Shown: positions 1 through 8,289 of the stretch, piece after piece
Layout: every line of letters begins with the position of its first letter
Position numbering within the stretch: the stretch's first letter is position 1
NCBI RefSeq assembly: GCF_035918095.1
Contig: NZ_CP109137.1
Location: forward strand, 3,846,001 to 3,910,000
DNA length: 64,000 nucleotides
From: Streptomyces sp. NBC_01750
GTDB taxonomy: Bacteria > Actinomycetota > Actinomycetes > Streptomycetales > Streptomycetaceae
Direction of reading: 5' to 3'
Translations under genes and position numbers: made by a program
The notes under the pieces: model-generated
The model's database searches: none
Seen by the model: the letters and a program-made list of their open reading frames with translations, nothing else
Told to the model about the DNA's origin: nothing

Positions 1-118
1 TGGAACAGGAACGCAGCGGATAACGGCGGGCGCACCTCCCCACGCCATGACCTCCTCGTTGGACCCCAGCGCCATGAGGCACTCGCGTACCACGCCTGAC
101 CACATCCGGAGAGATGAC

Positions 119-1330
119 ATGACCATTCAAGAAGAGACAAACACTCCCGTCACGCCACACAAGCAGGTGTCCCCAACCCGGGGATGGCTGGGTGTGGCTG
201 CCATCACCGCCAGTCTGTTCGTCTTCCTCACCACCGAACTGATGCCCATCGGCCTGCTCACCCCGCTCAGCGAGAGCCTCGGGGTCTCCGTGGGCTCGGC
301 TGGTCTCATGGTCACGGCGCAGGGTGTCGCGGCCGGTCTCGGCGTGCCGTTCATCGTGGCATGGACCCGGCGCGTCAACCGGCGCCGACTGCTGACCACA
401 CTGCTGGTCGTCCTGGCCGTCGGTAACCTGATCACCTCGATCGCCCCGAACTACCCGCTGATCCTGGGCACCCGCCTGATCATGGGCTTCGCCAGCGGCG
501 TCTTCTGGGCCATCGGCGTCAGCATGGCCATGCGCATCGTCCCGGAGAAGCACGCCAACCGGGCCGCCGCCGTCGTGATGTCCGGAATCTCGATCGCCAC
601 CGTCGTCGGCATCCCGCTCGGCACCCTGCTGGAGAGCGCCAGCGACTGGCGCACCACCTTCCTGATCTGGGCCGGCCTCAGCGCTCTGGTGTTCCTCGCG
701 GTCGCCTTCACGATCCCGTCGCTGCCGTCGGCCAACGCGGTCTCGGTCCGCGAGGTCTTCGGACTGCCCGTCAAGAACGTGCCGCTGCGCGTGGTCTTGG
801 TCATGGTCGTGTTCTTCGTCCTCGGCCACTTCGGTGCCTACACCTTCGTCCGGCCCTACCTCGAGGAAAGTACGTCCGCCACCGTCGGCTTCATCACCGT
901 CGTCCTCATCGTCTTCGGTATCGGCGGCGCGATCGGCAACTTCATCGGCGGCCAGACCGTCAACAAGAGCCTGCGGGGCAGCTTCATCGTGGGCGGCCTG
1001 ATCATGATCGCCGCACTCGTCATGCTGCTGACCATCGGCACGAACGACATCGGCGTGATCGCCGCCATGGTCCTGTGGGGCCTCGCCTTCGGCGTCGTCC
1101 AGCTCAGCCAGATCAACATGACGCTCTCGGCGGCGCCGGAGACCTTCGAGGCCGCGATGTCGCTCAACACCATGGCCTACAACACCTGCATCGCCCTGGG
1201 CGCCCTCATCGGCGGCCTGTTCGCCGACCACGTGGGCGTCACGAGCGTCGTCTGGTTCGGCATCGTCCTGGTCGCTCTCGCCGTGATCCTCCGCGCCTCC
1301 ACCGGCCGCCGTACCACGCCGGCGAGCTGA
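119..1330 (+). CDS. MFS drug-efflux transporter (DHA1 type)
   Basis: A 403-residue integral membrane protein with about 12 hydrophobic segments. It probably exports small toxic molecules by proton antiport. The first helix carries FTTELMPIGLL-like residues (around 33-43), typical of DHA1 exporters related to AraJ/YdhP and the Cmx group, and the TM2-TM3 loop is basic (RRVNRRR). I chose the ATG at 119 because GGAGAG lies 5 bases upstream; an in-frame ATG at 47 lacks a good ribosome site and adds a hydrophilic, unlikely N-terminus. A strong hairpin follows the stop. It stands alone with no adjacent regulator, and the substrate cannot be read from sequence. Confidence 0.85.
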   Translation: MTIQEETNTPVTPHKQVSPTRGWLGVAAITASLFVFLTTELMPIGLLTPLSESLGVSVGSAGLMVTAQGVAAGLGVPFIVAWTRRVNRRRLLTTLLVVLAVGNLITSIAPNYPLILGTRLIMGFASGVFWAIGVSMAMRIVPEKHANRAAAVVMSGISIATVVGIPLGTLLESASDWRTTFLIWAGLSALVFLAVAFTIPSLPSANAVSVREVFGLPVKNVPLRVVLVMVVFFVLGHFGAYTFVRPYLEESTSATVGFITVVLIVFGIGGAIGNFIGGQTVNKSLRGSFIVGGLIMIAALVMLLTIGTNDIGVIAAMVLWGLAFGVVQLSQINMTLSAAPETFEAAMSLNTMAYNTCIALGALIGGLFADHVGVTSVVWFGIVLVALAVILRASTGRRTTPAS

Positions 1331-1358
1331 CCCCTCCTGACCACCGAAGTGCGGTCCC

Positions 1359-1387
1359 GGTCCCGCCCTCACGATGAGGGCGGGACC
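1359..1387 (+). terminator. Rho-independent-type hairpin after MFS gene
   Basis: Perfect 12-bp inverted repeat (GGTCCCGCCCTC / GAGGGCGGGACC) with a 5-base loop, 28 bases after the MFS stop codon. It lacks a long T run, as is usual for Streptomyces terminators. Confidence 0.75.
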
Positions 1388-1639
1388 CCGGGAACGGACG
1401 TCGCGCAAAACCCCCGCCGCGACGATCCGCACCGCCTCCGGTGCCGTGGGCGCGTGTTCCGGCCAGCGACGGCGGAGCACGCGCCCACTTCGTATTCCCG
1501 GCGGGGGACTCCCGCCCCGCGCACCATCCGCCGTGCCGCCGCGGCCCGGCGCTCACGGAAGGCGGACCCTGAGCCCGGGTTTTGGACACCAGAGCCAGTT
1601 GGATCTTGATGATCCGGGTGGATATGGAGTCCCGCACAG

Positions 1640-1830
1640 ATGGCCATAAAGCACTACCCTGCCGAGCTTGGCCTGCTTCAGTGACTCCAGTTTCAGGCCG
1701 GGGCCCTTGAAGAGCTGGTCGAGGGTGAGGCGTTCGAACTTCTCCTAAGCGTCGAAGACCCGTGCTTGTCCGTGCCCTGGAGTTTGCCGAGCTGGGCGCA
1801 GAAGCCGATATCGAAGGCAAGGTGCGGCAT
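1640..1830 (-). pseudogene. Remnant of helicase-type N-terminus (UvrD/REP-like)
   Basis: Directly after the AIPR gene on the same strand, an ATG at 1830 preceded by AAGGA opens a short frame beginning MPHLAFDIGFCAQLGKLQ. After about 25 residues the similarity moves to another frame containing an in-frame TAG, then EKFERLTLDQLFKGPGLKL and ESLKQAK. This pattern resembles the RelE-like N-terminal segment of a family of actinobacterial UvrD-type helicases, from memory. The helicase motor is absent, so this is a decayed, truncated copy. The family call is tentative; that it is broken is clear. The 250 bases between here and the terminator at 1387 show nothing else recognisable. Confidence 0.4.
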
Positions 1831-1845
1831 GTCCTGTCGGTCCTT

Positions 1846-3519
1846 CTAATGGTCGGTCTCGTCCGCGTCGGGCTCCTCCAGAACATCGAGGGTCCGCCAC
1901 GCGAGATCGGCGAGGGTCTCACCCGACTTGGTGACCCACCGGGCGGTGCCCTGGTTCGCGACGGGCCGCTCGGCCCATTCGGCCAACTCCCAGATGAGGG
2001 TGATCAGCCCGGAAGGCGAATACTGCTTGCCGTCGGCAGCCCAGAGGATCGGCTTGGAGCGGTTATTGACCCAGGAGGCCAGGGCGCGGCGCCCGTCCTC
2101 GGCTAGCCACTGCCGCAGCGCCTCGGCCTCGAGCGGGTAACCGGTGGTGAGCATGAGCGGATCTCCATCGTTCAGGACCTGCTTGTCGACAAGGACCTGT
2201 ACCGCGTTAGGACGACGGCGCTTGCGCTGAGGGCGGACCCGTCGGTACGTGTCAGGGGTGCGGCCGTTCTCCTGTCCTGTCATGACGGCAACTACTCGTC
2301 CGGTCAACTCGCGGCAGCGGAAGGCGTCGGAGCACACTGCCCGGACCTGGGAACGCTCCGTGAAGAGCTCGTCGATCGCGGCAACGGTGATCGGCAACAG
2401 CCGCTCGACGAGGTCCTTGGTCGTCTCGACGGCGTCCTTGGCCCAGCTCAGCTTGGTGTCGGGCTCGTCGATCCCTTCGGTGTCGAGCAGCCGGAGCACC
2501 AGATGGGCGACCAGGTACACGCCGTGATCCGCCAGAGCGGCACCGCGCCCCTGGTAGCGAGGGCGCAGCTGCAGGAGGGTGCGACGCACCTGGCGCAACA
2601 CCTGGGTGGCGTTCCACAGGAAATAGACCCCCGGTTGCGGACGGAAGAGGACGTCGTAGATACCCTGCGAGCCCCGCTCCCACAAAGGCTCAAGCGAGAG
2701 TGCGATCCTCGCCGCGTACTGGCTGTCGGTACGGGCACAGGCCAGAGCACAGGCAGCCTCAACGACCGAGCAGCCGGATTCCTCGGGCGGATCCAGTTCG
2801 CTGCGGCGGACGCTGTATTCCAGGCCGAGCTCGGCTCGCATCTCGTCCATGATCGCCGCCTGGACCGGATCGAGAGCAATGAAGTCACGGGGACCCACGC
2901 TGTTCTGCCTGTTGGTGGCCTTGGTGGTCTCCTTGGCGAACCTCTCGGCCTTGCCGGTGACGATGATCCGTACGCCTATCTGGGCCTCAGCTGCGGTCGC
3001 GCCGACTGCCAGTGCCTCGGCGACGGACCGCACGGTCTGCGCGCCGTTCACGACGCTGGCATTGTTCATGGTGAGCGTCAGGGGACGTTGCTGTGGGGCG
3101 AGCATGCTCTGCTGGGCCTTTTCGACGGAATCGCAGAGCACGGTGATTCCGTTGTTGAAGTACCAGAAGTGTGCAGGTTCCTGAGTGAGAGTCTTGATCA
3201 GATCGCCGTTGATCGGCGTGCGACCGAGTGGGTTACGGATGTTGAGGTTGAAGAGGTGTGAGCCGCTCTTGGCCCATTCGGCGATTTCTTCGGCCATGAC
3301 CACGCCCTGGTACGACTCGTATGGGGAGCTGATCCCGAACCAGGGGAAGAGCGTGGCGCTGAGCTGAGCGGGGACAGGCGTCAGGTCCTGACGGACGGAA
3401 GCCCACACCGCAGGGGCCAGAATGATCTCGTGGCCGAGCCGTTCCCCGTACTTATTGAACGGTTTCTCGCCCGTGACCAGTGCTTGACAGAAGCCCTCGC
3501 CGGGTTCGTCAGGCCGCAT
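1846..3519 (-). CDS. AIPR-family (abortive infection phage resistance) protein, 5'-truncated
   Basis: The C-terminal two thirds match the AIPR family: NIRNPLGRTPINGDLIKTL, then the hallmark FWYFNNGITVLCD and SVVNGAQTVRSVAEAL, then a conserved ATKATNRQNSV segment. AIPR proteins occur in phage-defence loci, often beside restriction-modification genes; the reaction is not established. The usual N-terminal domain (roughly 150-200 residues) is missing. Upstream of about 3520 the frame stays open only because it runs antisense to the SMC-like gene on the other strand. The ATG at 3519 is the first candidate start, but no convincing ribosome site supports it. I read the gene as cut at its 5' end by a rearrangement and possibly inactive. 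The helicase-like remnant downstream fits a former defence operon. Confidence 0.7.
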   Translation of the reverse strand: MRPDEPGEGFCQALVTGEKPFNKYGERLGHEIILAPAVWASVRQDLTPVPAQLSATLFPWFGISSPYESYQGVVMAEEIAEWAKSGSHLFNLNIRNPLGRTPINGDLIKTLTQEPAHFWYFNNGITVLCDSVEKAQQSMLAPQQRPLTLTMNNASVVNGAQTVRSVAEALAVGATAAEAQIGVRIIVTGKAERFAKETTKATNRQNSVGPRDFIALDPVQAAIMDEMRAELGLEYSVRRSELDPPEESGCSVVEAACALACARTDSQYAARIALSLEPLWERGSQGIYDVLFRPQPGVYFLWNATQVLRQVRRTLLQLRPRYQGRGAALADHGVYLVAHLVLRLLDTEGIDEPDTKLSWAKDAVETTKDLVERLLPITVAAIDELFTERSQVRAVCSDAFRCRELTGRVVAVMTGQENGRTPDTYRRVRPQRKRRRPNAVQVLVDKQVLNDGDPLMLTTGYPLEAEALRQWLAEDGRRALASWVNNRSKPILWAADGKQYSPSGLITLIWELAEWAERPVANQGTARWVTKSGETLADLAWRTLDVLEEPDADETDH

Positions 3520-4698
3520 CAGCACGACGACTTGAGTGACGGGCACTGGCCCGCGGTCCATGACGGACTTCGCGTACTCGGCAAGCTGACGTCCGCGCGG
3601 GAGACCGCCGCGACCCTGGCTGATGCCTGCGCCGCGGTCAAGGAGAACGCCGTCAGTGAGCTGGAGAAGCGGGACGAACGCTGGCGCAGGCTCGTCATCC
3701 GCCTGGCCGGCTGGGCCGAGAGGGCACGTGCCCTGGAGGCGGACAGGCCCCGGCTGCGGGACATCAAGAAGGCGAGCGCCTGGATCAAGGCGCTGGCCGC
3801 CGAGTTGCGAGAACAGCGAATGGAGGGCTTCGCCGACCATTCGCAGCGGATCTGGGAGCGGCTCCGCCAGGAGAGCAACATCGACCTCAAGTCCGTGAGC
3901 CTGAAGGGCAGCGAGAAGGCCAGTGTCCGCAAGCTCGTCATGGATGTCTCCGTCGACGGTGAGGAGGCCTCGGCTCTCAGCGTCATGAGCCAGGGCGAGC
4001 AGCACTCCCTCGCACTGTCCCTGTTCCTTCCCCGGGCCGCCAACGCTGACAGCCCGTTCGGCTTCATCGTCATCGACGACCCCGTGCAGTCCATGGACCC
4101 CGCCAAGGTCAACGGACTTGCCCAGGTCCTGCACGAGCTCGGCGAGCACCGACAGGTCGTCGTGTTCACCCACGACACCCGACTCCAGCGCGCGTTCACC
4201 AGCCAGGATCTGCCCGTGACGGTGTTCGAGGTCGAGCGGGCCGAGTCGTCCAAGGTGAAGGTCAAGCCGGTGACCGACCCGGTACGGCAGGCGCTTGACG
4301 ACGCGCGTGCCCTCGCCAGTACCAGTGACCTGCCGACGGCGGCACGGACCCACGTGCTGCCCAGCCTGTGCCGTATCGCTCTGGAGAACGCCTTCCTTGA
4401 GGCCGCCTGGATCCGGCACCACCGCGCCGGCGCGCCCGAGCACGCACTGCAGGCGGCCATTGGCGAAGCAGACAAGCTCCTGAAGGTGGCGGCGCTGGCC
4501 TTGTTCGGCGACGCCGGGCGGACCGGCGATGTCTACCGGGAACTGCGCACCCTTTGCGGGCCGCGTGCGGTGGAACTCCTCAAGCAGTGCCAGAACGGCG
4601 CCCACGCCGCCGGGGCTCAGATCATCGACCCCCACCGATTCGTCGACGACATCGAGGCCATGGCACAGAAGGTGCGCAAGCCGGAGGTGACCGCGTGA
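3430..4698 (+). CDS. SMC/RecF-like AAA ATPase, C-terminal part only
   Basis: The frame encodes the tail of an ABC-type SMC-like ATPase: a coiled-coil stretch (about residues 60-150), RQESNIDLKSVSL, the ABC signature region SVMSQGEQHSLALSLFLPRA, Walker B with catalytic acid FIVIDDPVQSMD and the switch histidine in VVVFTHDTRLQ. The N-terminal Walker A lobe is absent, although full members of this family run to 800-900 residues. The first 30 or so codons (3430-3519) are antisense to the AIPR gene and are not genuine SMC-like sequence. The protein as encoded could not bind ATP normally. Its stop overlaps the next gene (ATGA), so the two were one operon. Likely a broken DNA-damage or phage-defence ATPase. 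Confidence 0.65.
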   Translation: MAEPFPVLIERFLARDQCLTEALAGFVRPHQHDDLSDGHWPAVHDGLRVLGKLTSARETAATLADACAAVKENAVSELEKRDERWRRLVIRLAGWAERARALEADRPRLRDIKKASAWIKALAAELREQRMEGFADHSQRIWERLRQESNIDLKSVSLKGSEKASVRKLVMDVSVDGEEASALSVMSQGEQHSLALSLFLPRAANADSPFGFIVIDDPVQSMDPAKVNGLAQVLHELGEHRQVVVFTHDTRLQRAFTSQDLPVTVFEVERAESSKVKVKPVTDPVRQALDDARALASTSDLPTAARTHVLPSLCRIALENAFLEAAWIRHHRAGAPEHALQAAIGEADKLLKVAALALFGDAGRTGDVYRELRTLCGPRAVELLKQCQNGAHAAGAQIIDPHRFVDDIEAMAQKVRKPEVTA

Positions 4699-5066
4699 TG
4701 AGTACTTCCACTGCCTCTGTCGCGGAGCTCCTTCTGATCGCCGACAGGTTGCTTGTCGCCCGCCTGGGTGCCACGGCCGCCGGTTGCCATCGCGGAGCCT
4801 CGCTCGCTCTGCGAACCGCCCTGGAGATTTCCGTCGACCGCGCGCTCGACGCCGCGGTGCCAGGACTCGCCAGCACCACGATGCGGGCCAAGATGCTATG
4901 CCTCCACTGCTACACCTCAGCTGAGACCGCTCGCCGCACCACCGCCGTCTGGTCACACCTATGCCTGGGATGCCACTACCACCAATACGAGATCGGCCCG
5001 ACAGAGGACCAGGTCCGCGTCTGGCGAGCGGAGGTTGGCGAGTTGGTCGGGGCGTTGGCCCTCTGA
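4698..5066 (+). CDS. Small cysteine-containing partner of the SMC-like ATPase
   Basis: A 122-residue soluble protein whose ATG overlaps the ATPase stop codon by one base, so it is translationally coupled. The N-terminal half is helical (LLLIADRLLVARL and SLALRTALEISVDRAL). The C-terminal half has two CxxC pairs, LCLHC and LCLGC, about 20 residues apart, followed by HYHQYEIGP, which suggests a zinc-binding knuckle. I do not recognise the family. Its fixed position behind the SMC-like ATPase suggests a subunit or regulator of that ATPase. Unlike its neighbours it looks intact. Confidence 0.6.
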   Translation: MSTSTASVAELLLIADRLLVARLGATAAGCHRGASLALRTALEISVDRALDAAVPGLASTTMRAKMLCLHCYTSAETARRTTAVWSHLCLGCHYHQYEIGPTEDQVRVWRAEVGELVGALAL

Positions 5067-5397
5067 CTGCTTGCTACCAACAGGCCTTGGTGGTCATTTC
5101 GCCGGAGCCGAGCGCATCACCGTCGCAGCATCCATGGGTGCCGCATGGGGAGGGATGTTCATGGGCGCTATCACGCACGACGAGATCATCGCTGCCGAGC
5201 TGAAGGTAATGGAACGCGCCTACGCCTGCTAAACCGCACGGCAGAGCGGTGGGGGGGGTCGGCAGAGAGCGATCGCGAAGGCGCATTTGTGACCGCCCGA
5301 AACAGGGACTGGTGACCGACCTACTCCTTCGTCGGCACCATCCGCCATCCAGTCCAGCCCGCTGGCTACTCATATAGCCATCACTGACGATAACTCC
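5067..5397. other. Intergenic, no supported gene
   Basis: A short open stretch ending at 5232 (MGAITHDEIIAAELKVMERA) may be the tail of something lost, but it has no start, ribosome site or recognisable family. Nothing else is seen. Confidence 0.3.
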
Positions 5398-5871
5398 ATG
5401 CATCTTCCCGGACCCCGCCTTCGTCGCACAGTGACTCTCGTCGTGATCGATGCACAAGAGCGCGTAGCCGTCTTTCCACTCCTTGGTTCCGCCCACAAGC
5501 ACTGGACCTTGCCCCACGCCCCGGTCCGGCAAGTCGAGTCCTACGCTGAGGCCGCCCTGAGGCTAGGAACATGTTGCTTCAGCCGCTCGGCTATCCGATG
5601 GGGGCCAGTTGTCGGACGAAGATGGGCCGCTCCCCCCTCGAGTGGCGCGCCACGGGTGCGGATGGAGGAGCATGTGTTTCTCGCTCGCACCAGGGCACCC
5701 TTGGCCTCCGACTCGACCCACAGGGGAGGGCGGTCTGGGCCGACTGCCATGTGGGCAGCGCGGGCGATGCTCTCGTCACTCCTGAAGGAGCCCCACCTCG
5801 ACAACACGGCGACCCTGATCGACGGCTACCTCGACGGCTGGCTGCCCGACGGACCAATCACTCTTGATTGA
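5398..5871 (+). CDS. Nudix-like protein, degenerate
   Basis: A 157-residue frame. The N-terminus looks like the first strands of a Nudix fold (RRTVTLVVIDAQERVAVFPL, then HWTLPHAPVRQVESYAEAAL), but the catalytic Nudix box (GX5EX7REUXEEXGU) is not present. The middle (about residues 56-125) is poor in recognisable structure and may be read in the wrong frame after a small indel. The C-terminus ends LIDGYLDGWLPDGPITLD. A very similar tail (VEGYLEGWIPDGWITL) ends a partial gene at the far right of the window, so the tail marks a family. Probably a non-catalytic or decayed member. Confidence 0.4.
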   Translation: MHLPGPRLRRTVTLVVIDAQERVAVFPLLGSAHKHWTLPHAPVRQVESYAEAALRLGTCCFSRSAIRWGPVVGRRWAAPPSSGAPRVRMEEHVFLARTRAPLASDSTHRGGRSGPTAMWAARAMLSSLLKEPHLDNTATLIDGYLDGWLPDGPITLD

Positions 5872-6194
5872 GCCCCATGATGGCCCTCACCTGCACGAGC
5901 CCTCATCGGCGCCGCAGGGCCAATCCACCAAGCGCAAACCCCGAACCAAGAGATCCGCGCCCCCTGCGGGGGATGCAGAGAATGACGAACACCCCAAAGA
6001 GCACCGCTGCTGTGGTTGCGCAAGCCTCCTTTCGACGCAATGGTTTGCGCGCCCCCCTCTGTTGCATAGGTGAGATTCAGCAAGGGGCCCCGCGATGGCA
6101 CACGGTGGCTTTAGAGTGACGCTTGCGTGCAAGGTTGCGGGCGGACTCGCACGCAACAGCGGCTAGCCGTAGGGGGTTTGATGGGAAGTCGGCA
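5872..6194. other. Intergenic, no supported gene
   Basis: 323 bases with no frame showing plausible start, codon bias or family. It holds the upstream region of the coiled-coil gene at 6195. No promoter consensus is convincing. Confidence 0.4.
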
Positions 6195-6743
6195 ATGAGT
6201 GAGATGCTCTTCCATCGTCTCGACGCGGAGGAACACGCTGCTCGGGAGTTGGTTGCCCGACTGCGCGCTGAGATCGCCGAGACCGAGGAGCGGCTGGCAG
6301 CACTCGCAATCACGCGGCGTACTGCAGCGCAGCTTCTCGAAGAGGCGCCTCCTGGGAAGCCGACTGCGAGTGGGGGATCCGCCGAAGGCCGCTACGGGCT
6401 TCATGCACAGTCCTCCACGAATGGCGCTCCAGAAGCCACCGAGTCGGATGCAGAGTCGGCCCCCGGCGGGCAGCCGGGTACACAGCAGCGGCGCAGGACG
6501 GACAAGCAGCAGGGTTCGAAGCTCTCTGGTCGACTTACCGAGCTGAACCGGAAGGTAGTCACTCTGGTGGGCTCGGCAGATCGACCGATGAGCCCCAAGG
6601 ACGCAGTCATCCCCCTCGTCGACAAGAGTGCGCCTCGAGCAGAGATCGAGCGGATGCGTCACCGGCTCAACCGCCTGGTGAATAAGGGATACCTGAAGCA
6701 GGTCGGACCGGGCCTGTACACCGGGGCGGAGGTGGATCGATAA
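6195..6743 (+). CDS. Coiled-coil / winged-helix hypothetical protein
   Basis: A 182-residue protein in three parts. Residues 1-55 form an amphipathic coiled coil (HRLDAEEHAARELVARLRA). Residues 56-115 are low-complexity, rich in S, G, E, Q and probably disordered. Residues 118-180 look like a small winged helix (RMRHRLNRLVNKGYLKQVGP, then GLYTG), as seen in DNA-binding accessory proteins. The layout suggests a dimeric DNA binder; I do not recognise a named family. It lies just before the recombinase/transposase pair, and similar proteins are common near mobile DNA in Streptomyces (recollection). A 9-bp hairpin follows the stop. Confidence 0.65.
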   Translation: MSEMLFHRLDAEEHAARELVARLRAEIAETEERLAALAITRRTAAQLLEEAPPGKPTASGGSAEGRYGLHAQSSTNGAPEATESDAESAPGGQPGTQQRRRTDKQQGSKLSGRLTELNRKVVTLVGSADRPMSPKDAVIPLVDKSAPRAEIERMRHRLNRLVNKGYLKQVGPGLYTGAEVDR

Positions 6744-6809
6744 GTAGCAGCGCCTAGCAGCACGTCCGTTGCCGTGAAGGATCAGCACGGCGCTGGACGG
6801 TGAATTGGT

Positions 6810-6841
6810 GGTGCCGCCAAGGGATCAGTCTCGGCGGCACC
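6810..6841 (+). terminator. Hairpin after coiled-coil/winged-helix gene
   Basis: GGTGCCGCC / GGCGGCACC, 9-bp perfect stem with a 14-base loop, 67 bases after the stop at 6743. Confidence 0.5.
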
Positions 6842-6966
6842 GAGCATGTGAGTCCGGTTAGGGGCTTCTGCATGCCGTTTTTGAGGGTAACCCACCGTCG
6901 GGCCACCTGTGGCGTGCTGAGCCCAATCCGTCCTGCCTGCACAGATGACGTGCGGGTTCCGGAGGT

Positions 6967-7290
6967 TCAGCAATGCATCGATCCCGGATCATTGGTACCC
7001 GGGTAGAGACCCACGCCGAGCCCGTCCTCCAGACGGCTCAACGTCGCCACGTCCGGCCAGCTACTGCCGGCGAGGAGATTCGCGACCGCCTGACGGTTGA
7101 CGCCACTGAGAGCGGCGACGCTTCGCAGACCCAGCCCCTGAAGGGTCATTTGCCTGGTCACAGCTTGTGCGACCGCCTGCACCACCCTGGCCTGGGGCTG
7201 GTCAAGGAACGTCGCCTCGGGCCAGTTCTCCGGGTCCCGAGCCAGCTCCCGCGGCGGCCTGCTGCGGCCTCGCCCTCCGGTCATGCGCAT
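6967..7290 (-). CDS. Small helix-turn-helix (XRE-like) protein
   Basis: A 107-residue protein (105 if the ATG at 7284 is used). Residues 55-95 form a Cro/C1-type HTH: SVAALSGVNRQAVANLLAGS then WPDVATLSRLEDGLGV. The N-terminus is basic and proline-rich. It is divergent from the recombinase-like gene, and the 87-base gap holds an imperfect palindrome, so autoregulation and control of the recombinase/transposase pair is the natural reading. Confidence 0.65.
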   Translation of the reverse strand: MRMTGGRGRSRPPRELARDPENWPEATFLDQPQARVVQAVAQAVTRQMTLQGLGLRSVAALSGVNRQAVANLLAGSSWPDVATLSRLEDGLGVGLYPGTNDPGSMHC

Positions 7291-7317
7291 GCGCTCCTGA
7301 CTGTCGAAGTGCAGACT

Positions 7318-7355
7318 CACGAAACAGGTGGCCACTTGTGTAGCCACTTTTCGTG
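7318..7355. promoter_or_regulatory. Imperfect palindrome in divergent promoter region
   Basis: Nested inverted repeats CACGAAA ... TTTCGTG (outer) and GTGGC ... GCCAC (inner) between the HTH gene and the recombinase-like gene. It is placed where an HTH repressor would block both promoters. The link to the HTH protein is inference. Confidence 0.4.
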
Positions 7356-7377
7356 GTGTGTTCCTTTGGAGACGGCT

Positions 7378-8289
7378 ATGAGCGGCGCGATCCTCGGCTA
7401 CCAGCCGTTGGAAAAGCCATCCGAGTGGGCCTTGGTCGCCGATGGGGTTCGCATGGTGGCCGCCGCGACCTGCGATTCCGTCCCTTATCCAGTGCCGAAA
7501 GTGATGCTCGCGCTCTCCGGTTTGGCTATGTACGCCGAGCGCGTCGGCATTGCCCGCGACCCGCTGGCCTGGCTGGCGCCAGAGGTGATGACGCGCTACC
7601 TGCTCGCACGGACGAAACTCGAAGGAAGTTCCGTCCAGACGTACCGGAGCATCCTCCTGCGCATCCGCGAGGCTTTGCTGTGGTTGGAGTACGGCCAACA
7701 GCCCACACCCCGAATGAACGCCAAGCGCCAGCGTGCCGCCCCGTACACCCCGCCTGAACTCGCCCGCTACCTGATGTGGGCCCGCACACTGCCCCCTACC
7801 TCCACCCTCGGCGGCAGCGCCCTGGCCCTGCTGGCCCTCGGCGCCGGCTGCGGACTGCCACGCCGCGAGGTACTGGCCACCCGCGGCACCGACATCACCG
7901 TGCTGCCGTCGGAAGCGGTGGTAGTCGCAGTGCCAGGCAGCGACCGGCTGGTGGTCTGCCGAGCGATGTGGGAGGAGGCCCTCGCCGCAAGGGCGTGTGC
8001 CGCCGGCGACGGATACCTGTTCCTGCCCCAACGCCAGGTCGCCGACCCTAAGAACGGTGTGTCCAACTGGGCCGAGCGAACTCTGAAGGGTGCATCGGGG
8101 CTTCCCGAACTGAAGCTGGCCCGGCTGCGCAGCACCTGGATCGTTGAGCTCCTGCGCCAACGTGTCCCAGAAGATGTCATCGCCACGGCAGCTGGCATGA
8201 AGTCGACCGCCGCCCTGGCCCCCTACCGGGCGTCGGTCCCCCCGCTCACCACTGCGGCCACCGCCCGCATGCTGCGCGGCTCGGCATGA
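7378..8289 (+). CDS. Degenerate tyrosine-recombinase-like protein
   Basis: A 303-residue protein with the two-domain outline of a tyrosine recombinase: a helical core-binding part (residues about 20-115; SVQTYRSILLRIREALLWLE) and a catalytic-like part (120-300). GAGCGLPRREVLATRG keeps the first arginine region, LRSTWIVELLRQRVPEDVI matches the usual LRHTFAT segment with the histidine lost, and MKSTAALAPYRA keeps a tyrosine where the nucleophile normally sits. With both histidines replaced, catalysis is doubtful; a DNA-binding accessory role is possible. The stop overlaps the next start (ATGA), so it is coupled to the transposase-like gene. Confidence 0.6.
   Translation: MSGAILGYQPLEKPSEWALVADGVRMVAAATCDSVPYPVPKVMLALSGLAMYAERVGIARDPLAWLAPEVMTRYLLARTKLEGSSVQTYRSILLRIREALLWLEYGQQPTPRMNAKRQRAAPYTPPELARYLMWARTLPPTSTLGGSALALLALGAGCGLPRREVLATRGTDITVLPSEAVVVAVPGSDRLVVCRAMWEEALAARACAAGDGYLFLPQRQVADPKNGVSNWAERTLKGASGLPELKLARLRSTWIVELLRQRVPEDVIATAAGMKSTAALAPYRASVPPLTTAATARMLRGSA

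Noticed and set aside
1846..4956. A single 1036-residue minus-strand frame
   Set aside because: Only the part up to about 3519 carries AIPR similarity. The upstream part is antisense to the SMC-like ATPase and has its complement's composition.
5134..5232. Short protein MGAITHDEIIAAELKVMERA
   Set aside because: No ribosome site, no family, only about 30 residues; noted only as possible debris.
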